From: Schlegelella aquatica | GTDB lineage: Bacteria; Pseudomonadota; Gammaproteobacteria; Burkholderiales; Burkholderiaceae_C | Assembly: GCF_026013905.1 (NCBI RefSeq) | Contig: NZ_CP110257.1 | Coordinates: forward strand, 1,612,001-1,676,000 | DNA: 64,000 bases | Reading direction: 5' to 3' | Part shown: positions 52,742 through 63,811 of the stretch, in pieces | How the letters are laid out: the number at the start of each line of letters is the position of its first letter | Numbering within the stretch: the stretch's first letter is position 1 | The notes under the pieces: model-generated | Seen by the model: the letters and a program-made list of their open reading frames with translations, nothing else | Database searches by the model: none | Told to the model about the DNA's origin: nothing | Position numbers and translations under genes: made by a program

Positions 52742-54124
52742 TCAGGACTTGGGCGCGGCGGCCAGACGGGCGTTGGCCTGCGCCAGCGCCCCTTCGTCGA
52801 GGCGGCCGGTCGCGGCATGAAGCTGCAGCCAGCGCAGCCACAGCTGCGTGCGCGCCTGGAGCAGGGCCAACTCGGCGGCCGCCGCGTCGTTCTCGGCATT
52901 GAGGAGGTCCAACGTGGTGCGGTCGCCCGCTTTGAGCCCCACCCGGGTGGCGTCCAGGCGGGCGCGGCCGGCTTGCAGGCCCGCCTCGAGCGCGGCCAGC
53001 CGGCTTTGCCCCAGGGTGACATCCAGCCACGCCCCGCGGGCCTGGAGCGCGGCCTCCTGCCGGGCGCGCTCCAGTTCGGCGCGCGCGCGTTCGACGAGGG
53101 CCTGCGACTCGGTGTGTCGGGCGCTGCGCCAGCCGCCGGTGTAGAGCGGAATGCGCACCTGCACGCCAATGGCGCGGTCCACCGCGGTGTGGCTCGCGTC
53201 GCCGAAATCGCCGCTGCCCGAGAGGCGGTCGCGCTTGGCCTGGGCCACCAGGTCCACCGTCGGCGAGAGCGCGGCCGAGGTCTTGCGCGCCTCCTCCTCG
53301 GCCACCTGCAGCTGGGCGATCGCCAGGCGCACCTGCGGATGCTCGGTGGCTGCGCGGCTCACCCACTCGTCCACCGTGCCCAGGCCGCTCATGTCGGCGG
53401 CCGCAGGCAACGCCCATTCGTCGAGCGCCGGGCGCAGGCCGGTCAGGTCCGCGAAGGCGGCCCGGGCCACCTCCAGCTGGGCCTCGGCGGCCGCGCGCTC
53501 GGCGCGCAAGGCGGCGGCGCGCGCCGTCGCCTCGTGCACGTCGGTGACGGGCCGGTCGCCGATGCGGAAACGGTCCTCGGCTTCCTGCCGCGCGCTCTCG
53601 ACGGCTTCTTCCTGCCGGGCGAGGAGGCGCACGCGGGCCGCGGCCAATGCCACGTCGAAGTAGCGCTCGGCGGTGCGAATGAGCAGCGCATCACGGGCGG
53701 CCTGCCATTCCACCTCGGCAGCCTGGGCCGAGAGCCCGAGCTGGCGCGCCTGTGCCGAGCGCTCCCGGTCGTACAGAGGCTGGCGCAGCATCAGCGCGTA
53801 ACGCGTGGCCGTGCCCCCGGTGACCGAGGTGTCGAAGCCCACGTCGGTGGACGAGCCGAAAGCCGGCGTGGCGAAGCGCGCGCCGCGGGTGGCGCTCTCG
53901 TTCGTCGCCGCACCGGCGCCGCCTTCGAGCACCACCTGAGGCCGCCACAGCGCCTTGGCCTGCTGCGCGCGCGCAGCGCCGGCGTCGCGCGCCGCTCGCG
54001 CGGCCGCGGTCTGGGCGTCGTGGGCAGACGCTGCCCGCCACGACTCCATCAGATCCAGCCCCCACGAGGGCCCGGCCGCCAAGGCGGCCCAGGCCATCAC
54101 CGTCAATGCGCGCTTGCTCGGCAT
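52742..54124 (-). CDS. TolC-family outer-membrane efflux protein
   Basis: This 460-residue protein starts with a signal peptide (MPSKRALTVMAWAALAAGPSWG), followed by two repeats of the OEP fold rich in Ala/Arg/Glu helices (AALRAERAAAEAQLEVARAAF, ALVERARAELERARQEAALQ). It forms the outer-membrane channel of the RND pump encoded just upstream. It is the last gene of the operon adaptor-pump-DUF2892-channel, starting 25 bases after the DUF2892 gene. Confidence 0.93.
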   Translation of the reverse strand: MPSKRALTVMAWAALAAGPSWGLDLMESWRAASAHDAQTAAARAARDAGAARAQQAKALWRPQVVLEGGAGAATNESATRGARFATPAFGSSTDVGFDTSVTGGTATRYALMLRQPLYDRERSAQARQLGLSAQAAEVEWQAARDALLIRTAERYFDVALAAARVRLLARQEEAVESARQEAEDRFRIGDRPVTDVHEATARAAALRAERAAAEAQLEVARAAFADLTGLRPALDEWALPAAADMSGLGTVDEWVSRAATEHPQVRLAIAQLQVAEEEARKTSAALSPTVDLVAQAKRDRLSGSGDFGDASHTAVDRAIGVQVRIPLYTGGWRSARHTESQALVERARAELERARQEAALQARGAWLDVTLGQSRLAALEAGLQAGRARLDATRVGLKAGDRTTLDLLNAENDAAAAELALLQARTQLWLRWLQLHAATGRLDEGALAQANARLAAAPKS

Positions 54125-54149
54125 GGAGCCTCCCGATGCGTGCGGTGGT

Positions 54150-54359
54150 TCAGCAGCCGGGCTTCACACCCAGCTTGCGCAGGATGGTTTCGAGCAGGCA
54201 CCAGCGGGTGAACGCGCTTTGCAGCAGGTTGGCGCCCACGAAGGCCGTGAAGGCCAGCCACCACGGGCTCACGAAGAGCGGGCTGCCCGGGATGCCGAGC
54301 GCCAGCGACAGCAGGATGAACACACCGGCGAACATGCGCACGAGTTGCCAAGAGGTCAT
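54150..54359 (-). CDS. DUF2892 small membrane protein
   Basis: This 69-residue protein has two membrane helices (VRMFAGVFILLSLALGIPG and WLAFTAFVGANLLQSAFTRWCLLETILRKLG). The FVGANLLQSAFTRWCxLExIL motif with its Cys is typical of the DUF2892 (YgaP transmembrane-domain) family. It sits inside the RND operon between pump and channel. In YgaP-type proteins this domain is attached to a rhodanese; here it stands alone. Confidence 0.93.
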   Translation of the reverse strand: MTSWQLVRMFAGVFILLSLALGIPGSPLFVSPWWLAFTAFVGANLLQSAFTRWCLLETILRKLGVKPGC

Positions 54360-54371
54360 GACGAAGCTCCT

Positions 54372-57620
<3,249 letters not shown>

Positions 57621-57635
57621 CGGTGACCTCCGTCC

Positions 57636-58745
57636 TCAGCGCACGCGCGAGGCGGCCTGGGCGTCGAGCACCACGCGCTCGCCTGCGGAGACGCCGCTGA
57701 GCACTTCGACCTGATCGCCGATGCGTCGGCCCAGGCGCACCTGACGCAGCAGCGGCCGGCCTTCCGGCGACAGCACGTACACGCCGGTCAGCTCAGCCCG
57801 GCGCACCACGGCTTGGGCCGGCACCAACAGGGCCGCGGCGCTCCGGTCGCCCTGCGCACCGAGCGGCAGCCACACGCGAGCGAACGAGCCGGGCCGCACC
57901 GCCAGGCCGGCCGGCAGGGTGAGGCGCAGCTCCTGTGTGTGGGTGGACGGATCGACGGCCGGCAGGAGCTCCGCGGCGACGGGCGCCACGCGCTCGGCCG
58001 GCAAGCCGGGGATCTCGATGGAGGCGGTGGTGTCCGCACTCCAGCGCGACGCCACCCCTTGCGGCAGCGGCACGCTCACCCGCATGCGGGCTGGGTCGTA
58101 CAAGGTCACCAGCGGGCGCCCGGGCATCGCCATGTCGCCCAGCACCACCGGCACCTCGGCGATCACACCCGCGTAGGGAGCCTTGACCACGTAGTAGCCG
58201 GACTGCGTGGTGGCCGCCTGCGCGCTCGCCATCATGGCCGCGGCCTGGGCTTGGGCCGCCTTGTACTGGGCCTCGGCGCGCTCGAGGGCGGCTTGGCTGA
58301 TGTAGCGCTTCTCGAACAGTTGCTTCTGCCGCTCGTACTCGCGCGTGGCCGCCTCCTGCGCGGCGCGCGCGGCCTGCACCTGGGCCGCACTGGCGGCGGC
58401 CGCCTGCTGCGCTTCACGGGCGTCGAGCCGCACCAACACCTGACCCGCCTCGACCGCGTCGCCGGGCTTGACGCGCAGGTCGACGACCGCGCCGGGGACC
58501 TGGGCGGCGAGCACCGTCTGGCGCACGGCCTGGACCGTCCCTTCATAGGCGGCTCGGGTGCCGTCGCGCGCGGCGGCGACGACGGCCGTGGCCAGCGCGC
58601 TCGAGGGCCGCGCCTCGCCGGCGGCGCCGTCGCGGGCCGCAGAGGTGGACGAGGGGGGCTGCGCCGCCGCAACGCCGGCGGTGGCCATCGCGACGAGCAC
58701 CGGGCTGAAGAACCGGAAGGCGACCGAGGACATTCTGGCTCCCAT
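57636..58745 (-). CDS. RND efflux periplasmic adaptor protein
   Basis: This 369-residue membrane-fusion protein has an N-terminal signal peptide ending near AAAQPP, then a lipoyl/barrel-sandwich half (VPGAVVDLRVKPGDAVEAGQVLVRLD). A coiled coil follows (AAQEAATREYERQKQLFEKRYIS), then the second lipoyl half (YVVKAPYAGVIAEVPVVLGD) and a beta-barrel. It is the first gene of the efflux operon; the pump starts 15 bases later. It is divergent from arsR across only 53 bases. Confidence 0.93.
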   Translation of the reverse strand: MGARMSSVAFRFFSPVLVAMATAGVAAAQPPSSTSAARDGAAGEARPSSALATAVVAAARDGTRAAYEGTVQAVRQTVLAAQVPGAVVDLRVKPGDAVEAGQVLVRLDAREAQQAAAASAAQVQAARAAQEAATREYERQKQLFEKRYISQAALERAEAQYKAAQAQAAAMMASAQAATTQSGYYVVKAPYAGVIAEVPVVLGDMAMPGRPLVTLYDPARMRVSVPLPQGVASRWSADTTASIEIPGLPAERVAPVAAELLPAVDPSTHTQELRLTLPAGLAVRPGSFARVWLPLGAQGDRSAAALLVPAQAVVRRAELTGVYVLSPEGRPLLRQVRLGRRIGDQVEVLSGVSAGERVVLDAQAASRVR

Positions 58746-58755
58746 GACGATCGAG

Positions 58756-58796
58756 AATTCGGGTGTATTATTTGAGCACTTAGCTAAATAGTCAAG
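58756..58796. promoter_or_regulatory. AT-rich operator/promoter between the efflux operon and arsR
   Basis: This short divergent region is strikingly AT-rich for the window and contains the interrupted inverted repeat TATTTGAGC / GCTAAATA, with TTAGCTAA as its core. It lies exactly where both divergent promoters must be. An ArsR-family dimer binding here would control both units. The exact boundaries are approximate. Confidence 0.6.
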
Positions 58797-58798
58797 TG

Positions 58799-59284
58799 AT
58801 GACCACTCGCGCGCCTCGACGTGCCGATCTGAGGCAATATGCGGGCCTGATCTCGCGTCTCACCATGCAAGACCTACCCCCCGAGGCCCTCGAACAGGTT
58901 GCCGCCTACTTCCAGGCGCTGGCGGAGCCCACGCGGCTGCAGATCCTCAATCTGCTGCGCCAAGGCGAGTACAACGTGGGTGAACTGGCGCAGGCGTGCG
59001 AATGCACTTCGGCCAACGTGTCGCGCCACCTGGCCTTGTTGATGCAACACGGGCTCGTGCGCCGCGAGAGCCGGGGCACCGCGGTCTACTACCGGGTGGC
59101 GGACGAATCCGTCTATGCGTTGTGCGACCTCGTGTGCGGCAGCATCGCCCGCCGGCTGGATGACGTGGTGCACGGGCGCACGCTGTTCGGCGCCGCGGCG
59201 GCGTCCGTGGCGCAGGCCAGCGCGCCCGCCCCGGCCGAGGCCAGCGCTCGCCGCCCTCGCGGACGGCGGGTGAAGTCCGTCTGA
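58799..59284 (+). CDS. ArsR-family transcriptional repressor
   Basis: This 161-residue winged-helix regulator shows QALAEPTRLQILNLLRQGEYNVGELAQ, then CECTSANVSRHLALLMQHGLV and the wing RRESRGTAVYYRV. Cys67 and Cys69 lie at the recognition-helix region, and Cys109 and Cys113 in the C-terminal helix. Such pairs are used for metal, arsenite or persulfide sensing in the family. A 30-residue basic Ala-rich tail follows. It is divergent from the RND operon and probably represses it. The ATG at 58799 lacks a Shine-Dalgarno, and an internal ATG at 58865 is an alternative. Confidence 0.9.
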   Translation: MTTRAPRRADLRQYAGLISRLTMQDLPPEALEQVAAYFQALAEPTRLQILNLLRQGEYNVGELAQACECTSANVSRHLALLMQHGLVRRESRGTAVYYRVADESVYALCDLVCGSIARRLDDVVHGRTLFGAAAASVAQASAPAPAEASARRPRGRRVKSV

Positions 59285-59328
59285 GGCTCGGGCCCCGACG
59301 GAGGGCTGCGGCCCGGCGTCGCTCGGGT

Positions 59329-59991
59329 TCAGTGAGGCTGCGGACCAGCCCGGCCGCCGTCCAAGGGGCGGGAGTACGGCGCGTTGAACAAGTCGTCCAT
59401 CGGGCGGAAGCCGCTGTGCATGCAGCTTTGCATCGCAAGGAAAGCTGCGAGGAGCGGGTCGCCTCCATTGCGGTCGGCCGCCGAGGCCACGCGATTGAGC
59501 ATGTCCTGCCCGGCGTGGACCCATGCGTCGAGCGTCTCCTGCCAGCATCGGAGCGAACCCGCAGCGTCGAAGCGCAGCAACTCGGCCTGCGCCGCCCACA
59601 TCTGCGTCACATCTTCGGCGGCAGCCAGCCGCGCCAGCACCGCCTCATGGTGCTGCCGCAGCATGTGCGCGTAGTTGAGTTCGATGGTCCCCATCGCCTC
59701 GGCGCCGTGCAACATCGCGAGCATGACCTGCAGGGGCCACTCCATCTGTCGCCGAGTGATGTCGGCCCACGGATCGGGGCTCGTGTGCGGGGTGGCCTCC
59801 GGGGGGGTGGCCGTGGTGGCCGTGGTGGCCGTGGTGGCCGTGGTGGCCGTGGTGGCTGTTGTGGCCGTGGTGGCTGTTGTGGCCGTGGTGGTGTGAGGGT
59901 GGGTGGAAGGGCCGTCGGGCGACACCTGCGGCTGCGCCGAGGCGAGGGATTCGGAGGAGGTACTGCCAATGATTGCCGGGCGAGAGGCCAT
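59329..59991 (-). CDS. Phasin-like protein with Thr-Thr-Ala repeat tract
   Basis: This 220-residue protein has a low-complexity N-terminus with about nine Thr-Thr-Ala units (residues 34-59). A helical domain of about 130 residues follows (WADITRRQMEWPLQVMLAMLHGAEAMGTIEL, then LRCWQETLDAWVHAGQDML). The helical pattern, with LARLAAAEDVTQMWAAQAELLRFDAAGS, resembles phasin-family proteins that coat polyhydroxyalkanoate granules. No PHA synthase gene is in the window, so this is a pattern-level call. It lies 85 bases downstream of hsp20 on the same strand. Confidence 0.65.
   Translation of the reverse strand: MASRPAIIGSTSSESLASAQPQVSPDGPSTHPHTTTATTATTATTATTATTATTATTATTATPPEATPHTSPDPWADITRRQMEWPLQVMLAMLHGAEAMGTIELNYAHMLRQHHEAVLARLAAAEDVTQMWAAQAELLRFDAAGSLRCWQETLDAWVHAGQDMLNRVASAADRNGGDPLLAAFLAMQSCMHSGFRPMDDLFNAPYSRPLDGGRAGPQPH
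59808..59892. repeat. 9-bp minisatellite (about nine copies) inside the phasin-like gene
   Basis: The unit GTGGCCGTG (plus strand) is repeated about nine times with two GTGGCTGTT variants, encoding Thr-Thr-Ala. The unit is a multiple of three, so copy-number change alters protein length without a frameshift. Near-perfect copies imply recent slippage. Confidence 0.85.
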
Positions 59992-60076
59992 GCGGGTCTC
60001 CTGGCCTTGCGGGTGCAAGGCATGAGATAGGACACAGAAAGGACATGCGGCCTCACGGGAGGCCGCGGCGCGGTGG

Positions 60077-60502
60077 TCACTCGATGGTGACCTTGTGGGC
60101 GGCGCCCGATTGCTGCTTGGGCAGCCGCAGTTCGAGAACACCGTCTTGGTAGCGCGCAGTCGCCTTGTCGCGATCGATCTCGCAGCCCAGCGTGAAGCTG
60201 CGGCTGACGAAGCCTTCATAACGCTCGGCGCGCAGCACCCGGGTGCCTTCCTTCTTCTCGTCGGACTTCTTCACTTCGGCGCTGATCGACACCTGCGCGC
60301 CCTCGATGCGCACGTCGATGTCTTCCTTCTTCACCCCGGGCATCTCTGCCTTCACGGTGTAGGCGGCGTCGTCCTCGTGGACGTCCAGCTTGATCTGCGG
60401 CACGCCCTGAGGGCCATCCCACCGCAGGGGCCGCAACAAGCTGCGCCACAGCTCCTCGGTGTTCTCCAAAGACAGCACATCGGGCAGACGGATCTGGTTC
60501 AT
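60077..60502 (-). CDS. Hsp20/alpha-crystallin small heat-shock protein
   Basis: This 141-residue small heat-shock protein has the alpha-crystallin domain. It contains KLDVHEDDAAYTVKAEMPGVKKEDIDVRIEG, the SFTLGCEIDRDKATARYQDGVLELRLPK block and C-terminal KVTIE. The GVLELxLPK motif is diagnostic. It would hold unfolding proteins for DnaK/ClpB. An AGGGGA ribosome binding site precedes the ATG. An FNR/ANR-type box lies about 125 bases upstream. Confidence 0.95.
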   Translation of the reverse strand: MNQIRLPDVLSLENTEELWRSLLRPLRWDGPQGVPQIKLDVHEDDAAYTVKAEMPGVKKEDIDVRIEGAQVSISAEVKKSDEKKEGTRVLRAERYEGFVSRSFTLGCEIDRDKATARYQDGVLELRLPKQQSGAAHKVTIE

Positions 60503-60621
60503 GACGAATTCCCCTGTCGAAAAGGTCTGAAGAGTCGCGAAGAGGCCGCTCCGACGTTCGTTACTTCTTCCTGAGAAGGGGCGACCATGGGTCGAGTCTG
60601 GCCCACTGAGGCGGGCTCTGC

Positions 60622-60635
60622 TTGAGTCTCGTCAA
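60622..60635 (-). promoter_or_regulatory. FNR/ANR-type box between hsp20 and the lipoyl-ligase gene
   Basis: TTGAGTCTCGTCAA is a symmetric TTGA-N6-TCAA box in the divergent region. It lies about 125 bases from the hsp20 ATG and about 100 from the lipoyl-ligase ATG. Distance alone does not say which gene it serves; hsp20 is preferred because similar boxes lie before other chaperone/stress genes here. Confidence 0.5.
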
Positions 60636-60730
60636 ACTCCGGGCTGGCTCGAGCAGGAGGTGATTCCCTCGGTCGAGCGCATCGTGCAGCAATGCCGGCT
60701 GCTGATGCAGCCGCGGCTGGCGGTGGCGGC

Positions 60731-61483
60731 ATGAAGGACGTGATCCTCGATCCCGAGCTGTGGGAGTCGCTGGAGGCCGGCACTGCTGCTTTGCTCGATC
60801 AGTGGTTCGTGGCCGAGGGCGACCACGTGCACCGCGGACAGGCGCTCGCTCGGGCCGTGCTGGTCAAGAGTTCCTTGGAGGTGATCGCGCCCGCCCTGGC
60901 CCGCGAAGGCCCTGCGGGGTGGGGCGGGCAGGTGCTGCTGCGCGCGACGGGAGGCACGGCCGTGCTGGTGGGCCCGTGGATGCTCACTGCGAGTGTGGCC
61001 TTGCCGGCCCGGCATCGCCTGCTCGGCATCGGACTCCTCGAACCCCACCGCCGGCTCGGCCTCGCCCTCGTGCGGTGGCTGCGCCGGCATCGCGTCGAGG
61101 CCCGGGTGCACCCGGTGGGCCGTGCGGCCCCGCAGGGCGTCGAGTGGGCCTGCTTTGCCGGGGTTGCGCCGTGGGAGGTCTGCGTGCGGGGACGCAAGAT
61201 CGCCGCCTTGGCGCAGGCGCGGGGAGCGCACGCCGCCGTCTCGAGCGCAGGCGTGCTCCTGCAGCCGGTGCCTTGGGCCCTGCTGTGCGAGGCGCTGCGC
61301 CAGCCCGAAGCGCGGGCCCGTGCCCTGGACGAGGGCGTCGCGAGCTGCGCCGAGGCCGGCGCGGCCGACCTCGATGCCGATCGATGGGCCAGAGAACTGC
61401 ACGCCGTCTTGCAGGGCTGGGTCCAGGCCTCGAGCCACGGGGGCGGCACCGACCGCGGCCCGGGCGAGCGCCGCCCTCTGTGA
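60731..61483 (+). CDS. Lipoyl-carrier domain fused to a lipoate-protein-ligase-like domain
   Basis: This protein has about 250 residues. The first 55 resemble a lipoyl/biotinyl carrier domain: WFVAEGDHVHRGQALARAVLVKSSLEVIAPA keeps the GDxVxxGQ turn and a Lys placed like the modified lysine. The rest resembles LplA: LRATGGTAVLVG for the RRxGGGxV loop, then CFAGVAPWEVCVRGRKIAALAQ with the catalytic-type Lys in GRKI, and AGVLLQ. The fusion is unusual; normally carrier and ligase are separate. The start at 60731 is chosen because earlier in-frame residues are only Ala/Gly. No 2-oxoacid dehydrogenase genes are adjacent, so the target is unknown. Confidence 0.75.
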   Translation: MKDVILDPELWESLEAGTAALLDQWFVAEGDHVHRGQALARAVLVKSSLEVIAPALAREGPAGWGGQVLLRATGGTAVLVGPWMLTASVALPARHRLLGIGLLEPHRRLGLALVRWLRRHRVEARVHPVGRAAPQGVEWACFAGVAPWEVCVRGRKIAALAQARGAHAAVSSAGVLLQPVPWALLCEALRQPEARARALDEGVASCAEAGAADLDADRWARELHAVLQGWVQASSHGGGTDRGPGERRPL

Positions 61484-61493
61484 TCCAGATCAA
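61480..61493 (+). promoter_or_regulatory. FNR/ANR box upstream of the NarX-like kinase
   Basis: GTGATCCAGATCAA matches TTGAT-N4-ATCAA in nine of ten positions, the best such box in the window. It overlaps the stop of the lipoyl-ligase gene. A GATAGT hexamer (61515-61520) is centred 31 bp downstream, close to class II spacing. The kinase ATG follows about 100 bases later. Confidence 0.65.
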
Positions 61494-61621
61494 GGGTCGG
61501 CCCCCCAGCGGGCGGATAGTGGGTATAAGGTCCTCATGGCTGCCGCTGCCGTGCAATGCGCGGCAGCCGGGGCGATGCATTGGCATGCATCAACAGAGGG
61601 TGGGCTTGGCCGGGGGCAGTC

Positions 61622-63811
61622 ATGAGAAGGCCGATCGCTTTGCACTGGCAGGTGGCAGCCATCCCGGCGGCGCTGGCGGTCCTGTTGGTCCTCAGTGTGC
61701 TCGGGTTGAGCCAATGGCTGCTCAACGGGTACCTGGAGGATCGGGCGGCCACCCGCATGCGGCAAGCCGGCGCAGCCTTTGCCTTCCGCCTCGCCAAGGC
61801 CATCGAACAGCGCGAAGACCATCTGCGCATGATCGCCCGCGTGGAAGGGCAGGGCGCCCTGGACCCGGCCCTGCTGACGCCCGTGCTGCAATGGGCCCAA
61901 CAGCATCTCGAAGGTTCGCGTCAACTCGCAGTGGTCGATCTGGACGGACGCGTGATCGCCTCCACCGAGGCGGCGCAGGTGGGCTCGGTCCATGAACAAG
62001 CGCAGCGCCTGCCCGGTGAAGCGGCGCAGTCCCGCGTCGGGCGGCCACGCGCGATCGAGACGGGGGGTGGGCCCGTGCCGGTCGACGAGAAGCGCATGGT
62101 CGTCGAGATGGCGGTGCCCCTCCCGGGGCCGCAGGGTCGCCTGGAGGCCGTGCTCGTTTCGAGCATCGATTGGTGGTGGTTCGTCTCGCTGCGCGAGCCG
62201 ATCCTCGGGCTCGAGCTCGACTCTCGCGGCGAAGGACTGGACTTGGGTATCTACTCCACCGAGCAGCGCCGGCTGCTCACGCGCATGGAGAGCCTGGGGG
62301 AACTCGACCCCGTCCTGATGCGCGCCGACACCGGCGGGCCGAGGCCGGCCAGGTACTGGAAGACGAGCACGAATGGCGGCCGGGAGCTCCTCATGGCGTC
62401 GATACCGGTCGGCGGCCCGGCCGGTCTTGGTTGGCAGGTGGTCGCGGTGCAGGACCTCGGAGTGGCACTTCGGCCCTCTCAAACCCTGCAGCGCAGCGTG
62501 GCCGCCGTGGGCGTGCTCGCCGCCCTGGTGTTCGGCGCGCTCGGCTACAAGCTGTCGCGTCGCCTCATGCAGCCGTACGAGCGGCTGCTTGCCGCGATGA
62601 CGCGGCGCGTGCGCGAGGCCAGCACGCCGGGGCGCGCAGGGCTCGCCGGTTACCTCGATGTGCTCACGGCCCACGCGAGGGACCTCCCGATGCCGCGCGA
62701 GGCGCCCGCCGGCGGCCCCGAGGGGCCCCTCGAGCAACGACCGCTCACGGCTCGCGAAGTTCTGGCGCTGCTGGCTCAAGACGCCACCCGCTTGCAGCTG
62801 GTGCTGGACGCACTGCCGTCGGGCGTCCTGCTGTGCGACTGCGGCTTGCGCGTGCTGTACTGGAACGAGGCCTGCCGCCGGATGTTCGCCGGCTGGTCGG
62901 ACCGCGAGGTGTTGGGCCGGACTCCGCAAAGCAGCTTCGCCGGAGGTGTCGCGGCCGAGACGATGCAGCGCCTGCACGAGCAACTGCAGCAAGGGCACGA
63001 AGTCAACGGCAGCGGCCCGATGCAGCGCAGGGACGGCGAGGCGCTGCACTGCGAGTGGCATGCGACGCAGGCACGCGATGCGACCGGCAACTTCGTCGGC
63101 TATCTGCTCGTGGCCAACGACACGACCGCCCAGCATCAGGCCCAGTCGCACGCCGCAGCGTTGACGCAGCGTCTGATGAGCCAGGAAAAGGAGATGACGC
63201 AGCGCATCGCCCAATCGCTGCACGACCGGCTGGGCCAGACGCTGCTCGCGATCCGTCTGTCGTGCGAGGTGGCGCGCTCGCTGCACGGGGAGGGGGAGGA
63301 CGGCCGAATGCGGCAGCTCGACGAGCGGATCGCCTCGTTGATCGCACAGGCGTTCCTCGAAGTGCGTCGGGTGCTCATCGAACTGCGCCCGCCCTTGCTC
63401 GAAGAGGAGGGATTGGAGATCGCCCTGGACAACGAGCTGCGCAGTCGCGCGGCGGCGTCGCCCCGCGTGCGGCTCGTCTTCGACGGCCCGCTGGACGAGC
63501 GCGCGGCGCGCTGGCCTGCCGACGTGGAGTACGCGGCCTTCATGGTGGCCCGGGAGGCGATCGCGAACGCCTTGATGCACGGACAGCCTTCGACCGTACG
63601 GGTGGTGCTGTCGGGCACGCAGGGCGGTCTGCGGCTTCGCGTCGAGGACGACGGTGTGGGTCTGCCCGCCGGTGGTGTCAGCGTGGAGCCGGGCCACCTG
63701 GGGGTGGTGGGGATGCGAGAACGGGCCACGGCCATCGGTGCGGCATTCTCGATCGGGGCCGGCGCGGGCGGAGGCACGGTGGTCGAGCTTCACTGGACGG
63801 CGTGCCCATGA
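61622..63811 (+). CDS. NarX-like sensor histidine kinase (HisKA_3 type)
   Basis: This 729-residue membrane kinase has TM1 at about 10-30 and a periplasmic sensor of about 250 residues (RQLAVVDLDGRVIASTEAAQVGS, Cache-like). TM2 in VAAVGVLAALVFGALGY and a PAS domain (VLDALPSGVLLCDCGLRVLYWNE) follow. HisKA_3 has His534 in IAQSLHDRLGQTLLAIRL, and the HATPase carries AREAIANALMHG, VEDDGVGLP and GVVGMRERA. It overlaps the LuxR-type regulator by ATGA. Kinases of this class sense respiratory or redox signals, and an FNR-type box precedes it; the ligand is unknown. Confidence 0.93.
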   Translation: MRRPIALHWQVAAIPAALAVLLVLSVLGLSQWLLNGYLEDRAATRMRQAGAAFAFRLAKAIEQREDHLRMIARVEGQGALDPALLTPVLQWAQQHLEGSRQLAVVDLDGRVIASTEAAQVGSVHEQAQRLPGEAAQSRVGRPRAIETGGGPVPVDEKRMVVEMAVPLPGPQGRLEAVLVSSIDWWWFVSLREPILGLELDSRGEGLDLGIYSTEQRRLLTRMESLGELDPVLMRADTGGPRPARYWKTSTNGGRELLMASIPVGGPAGLGWQVVAVQDLGVALRPSQTLQRSVAAVGVLAALVFGALGYKLSRRLMQPYERLLAAMTRRVREASTPGRAGLAGYLDVLTAHARDLPMPREAPAGGPEGPLEQRPLTAREVLALLAQDATRLQLVLDALPSGVLLCDCGLRVLYWNEACRRMFAGWSDREVLGRTPQSSFAGGVAAETMQRLHEQLQQGHEVNGSGPMQRRDGEALHCEWHATQARDATGNFVGYLLVANDTTAQHQAQSHAAALTQRLMSQEKEMTQRIAQSLHDRLGQTLLAIRLSCEVARSLHGEGEDGRMRQLDERIASLIAQAFLEVRRVLIELRPPLLEEEGLEIALDNELRSRAAASPRVRLVFDGPLDERAARWPADVEYAAFMVAREAIANALMHGQPSTVRVVLSGTQGGLRLRVEDDGVGLPAGGVSVEPGHLGVVGMRERATAIGAAFSIGAGAGGGTVVELHWTACP

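Noticed and set aside
59808..59892. CRISPR-like repeat array
   Set aside because: The 9-bp units are directly tandem without spacers and are read in frame as Thr-Thr-Ala inside a gene; no cas genes are present.
60636..60734. C-terminal fragment of a gene ending at the ATG of the lipoyl-ligase gene (reads like WLEQEVIPSVERIVQQ)
   Set aside because: The frame looks protein-like, but it has no in-frame start of reasonable length, and the upstream part overlaps the FNR-type box and the hsp20 promoter region.
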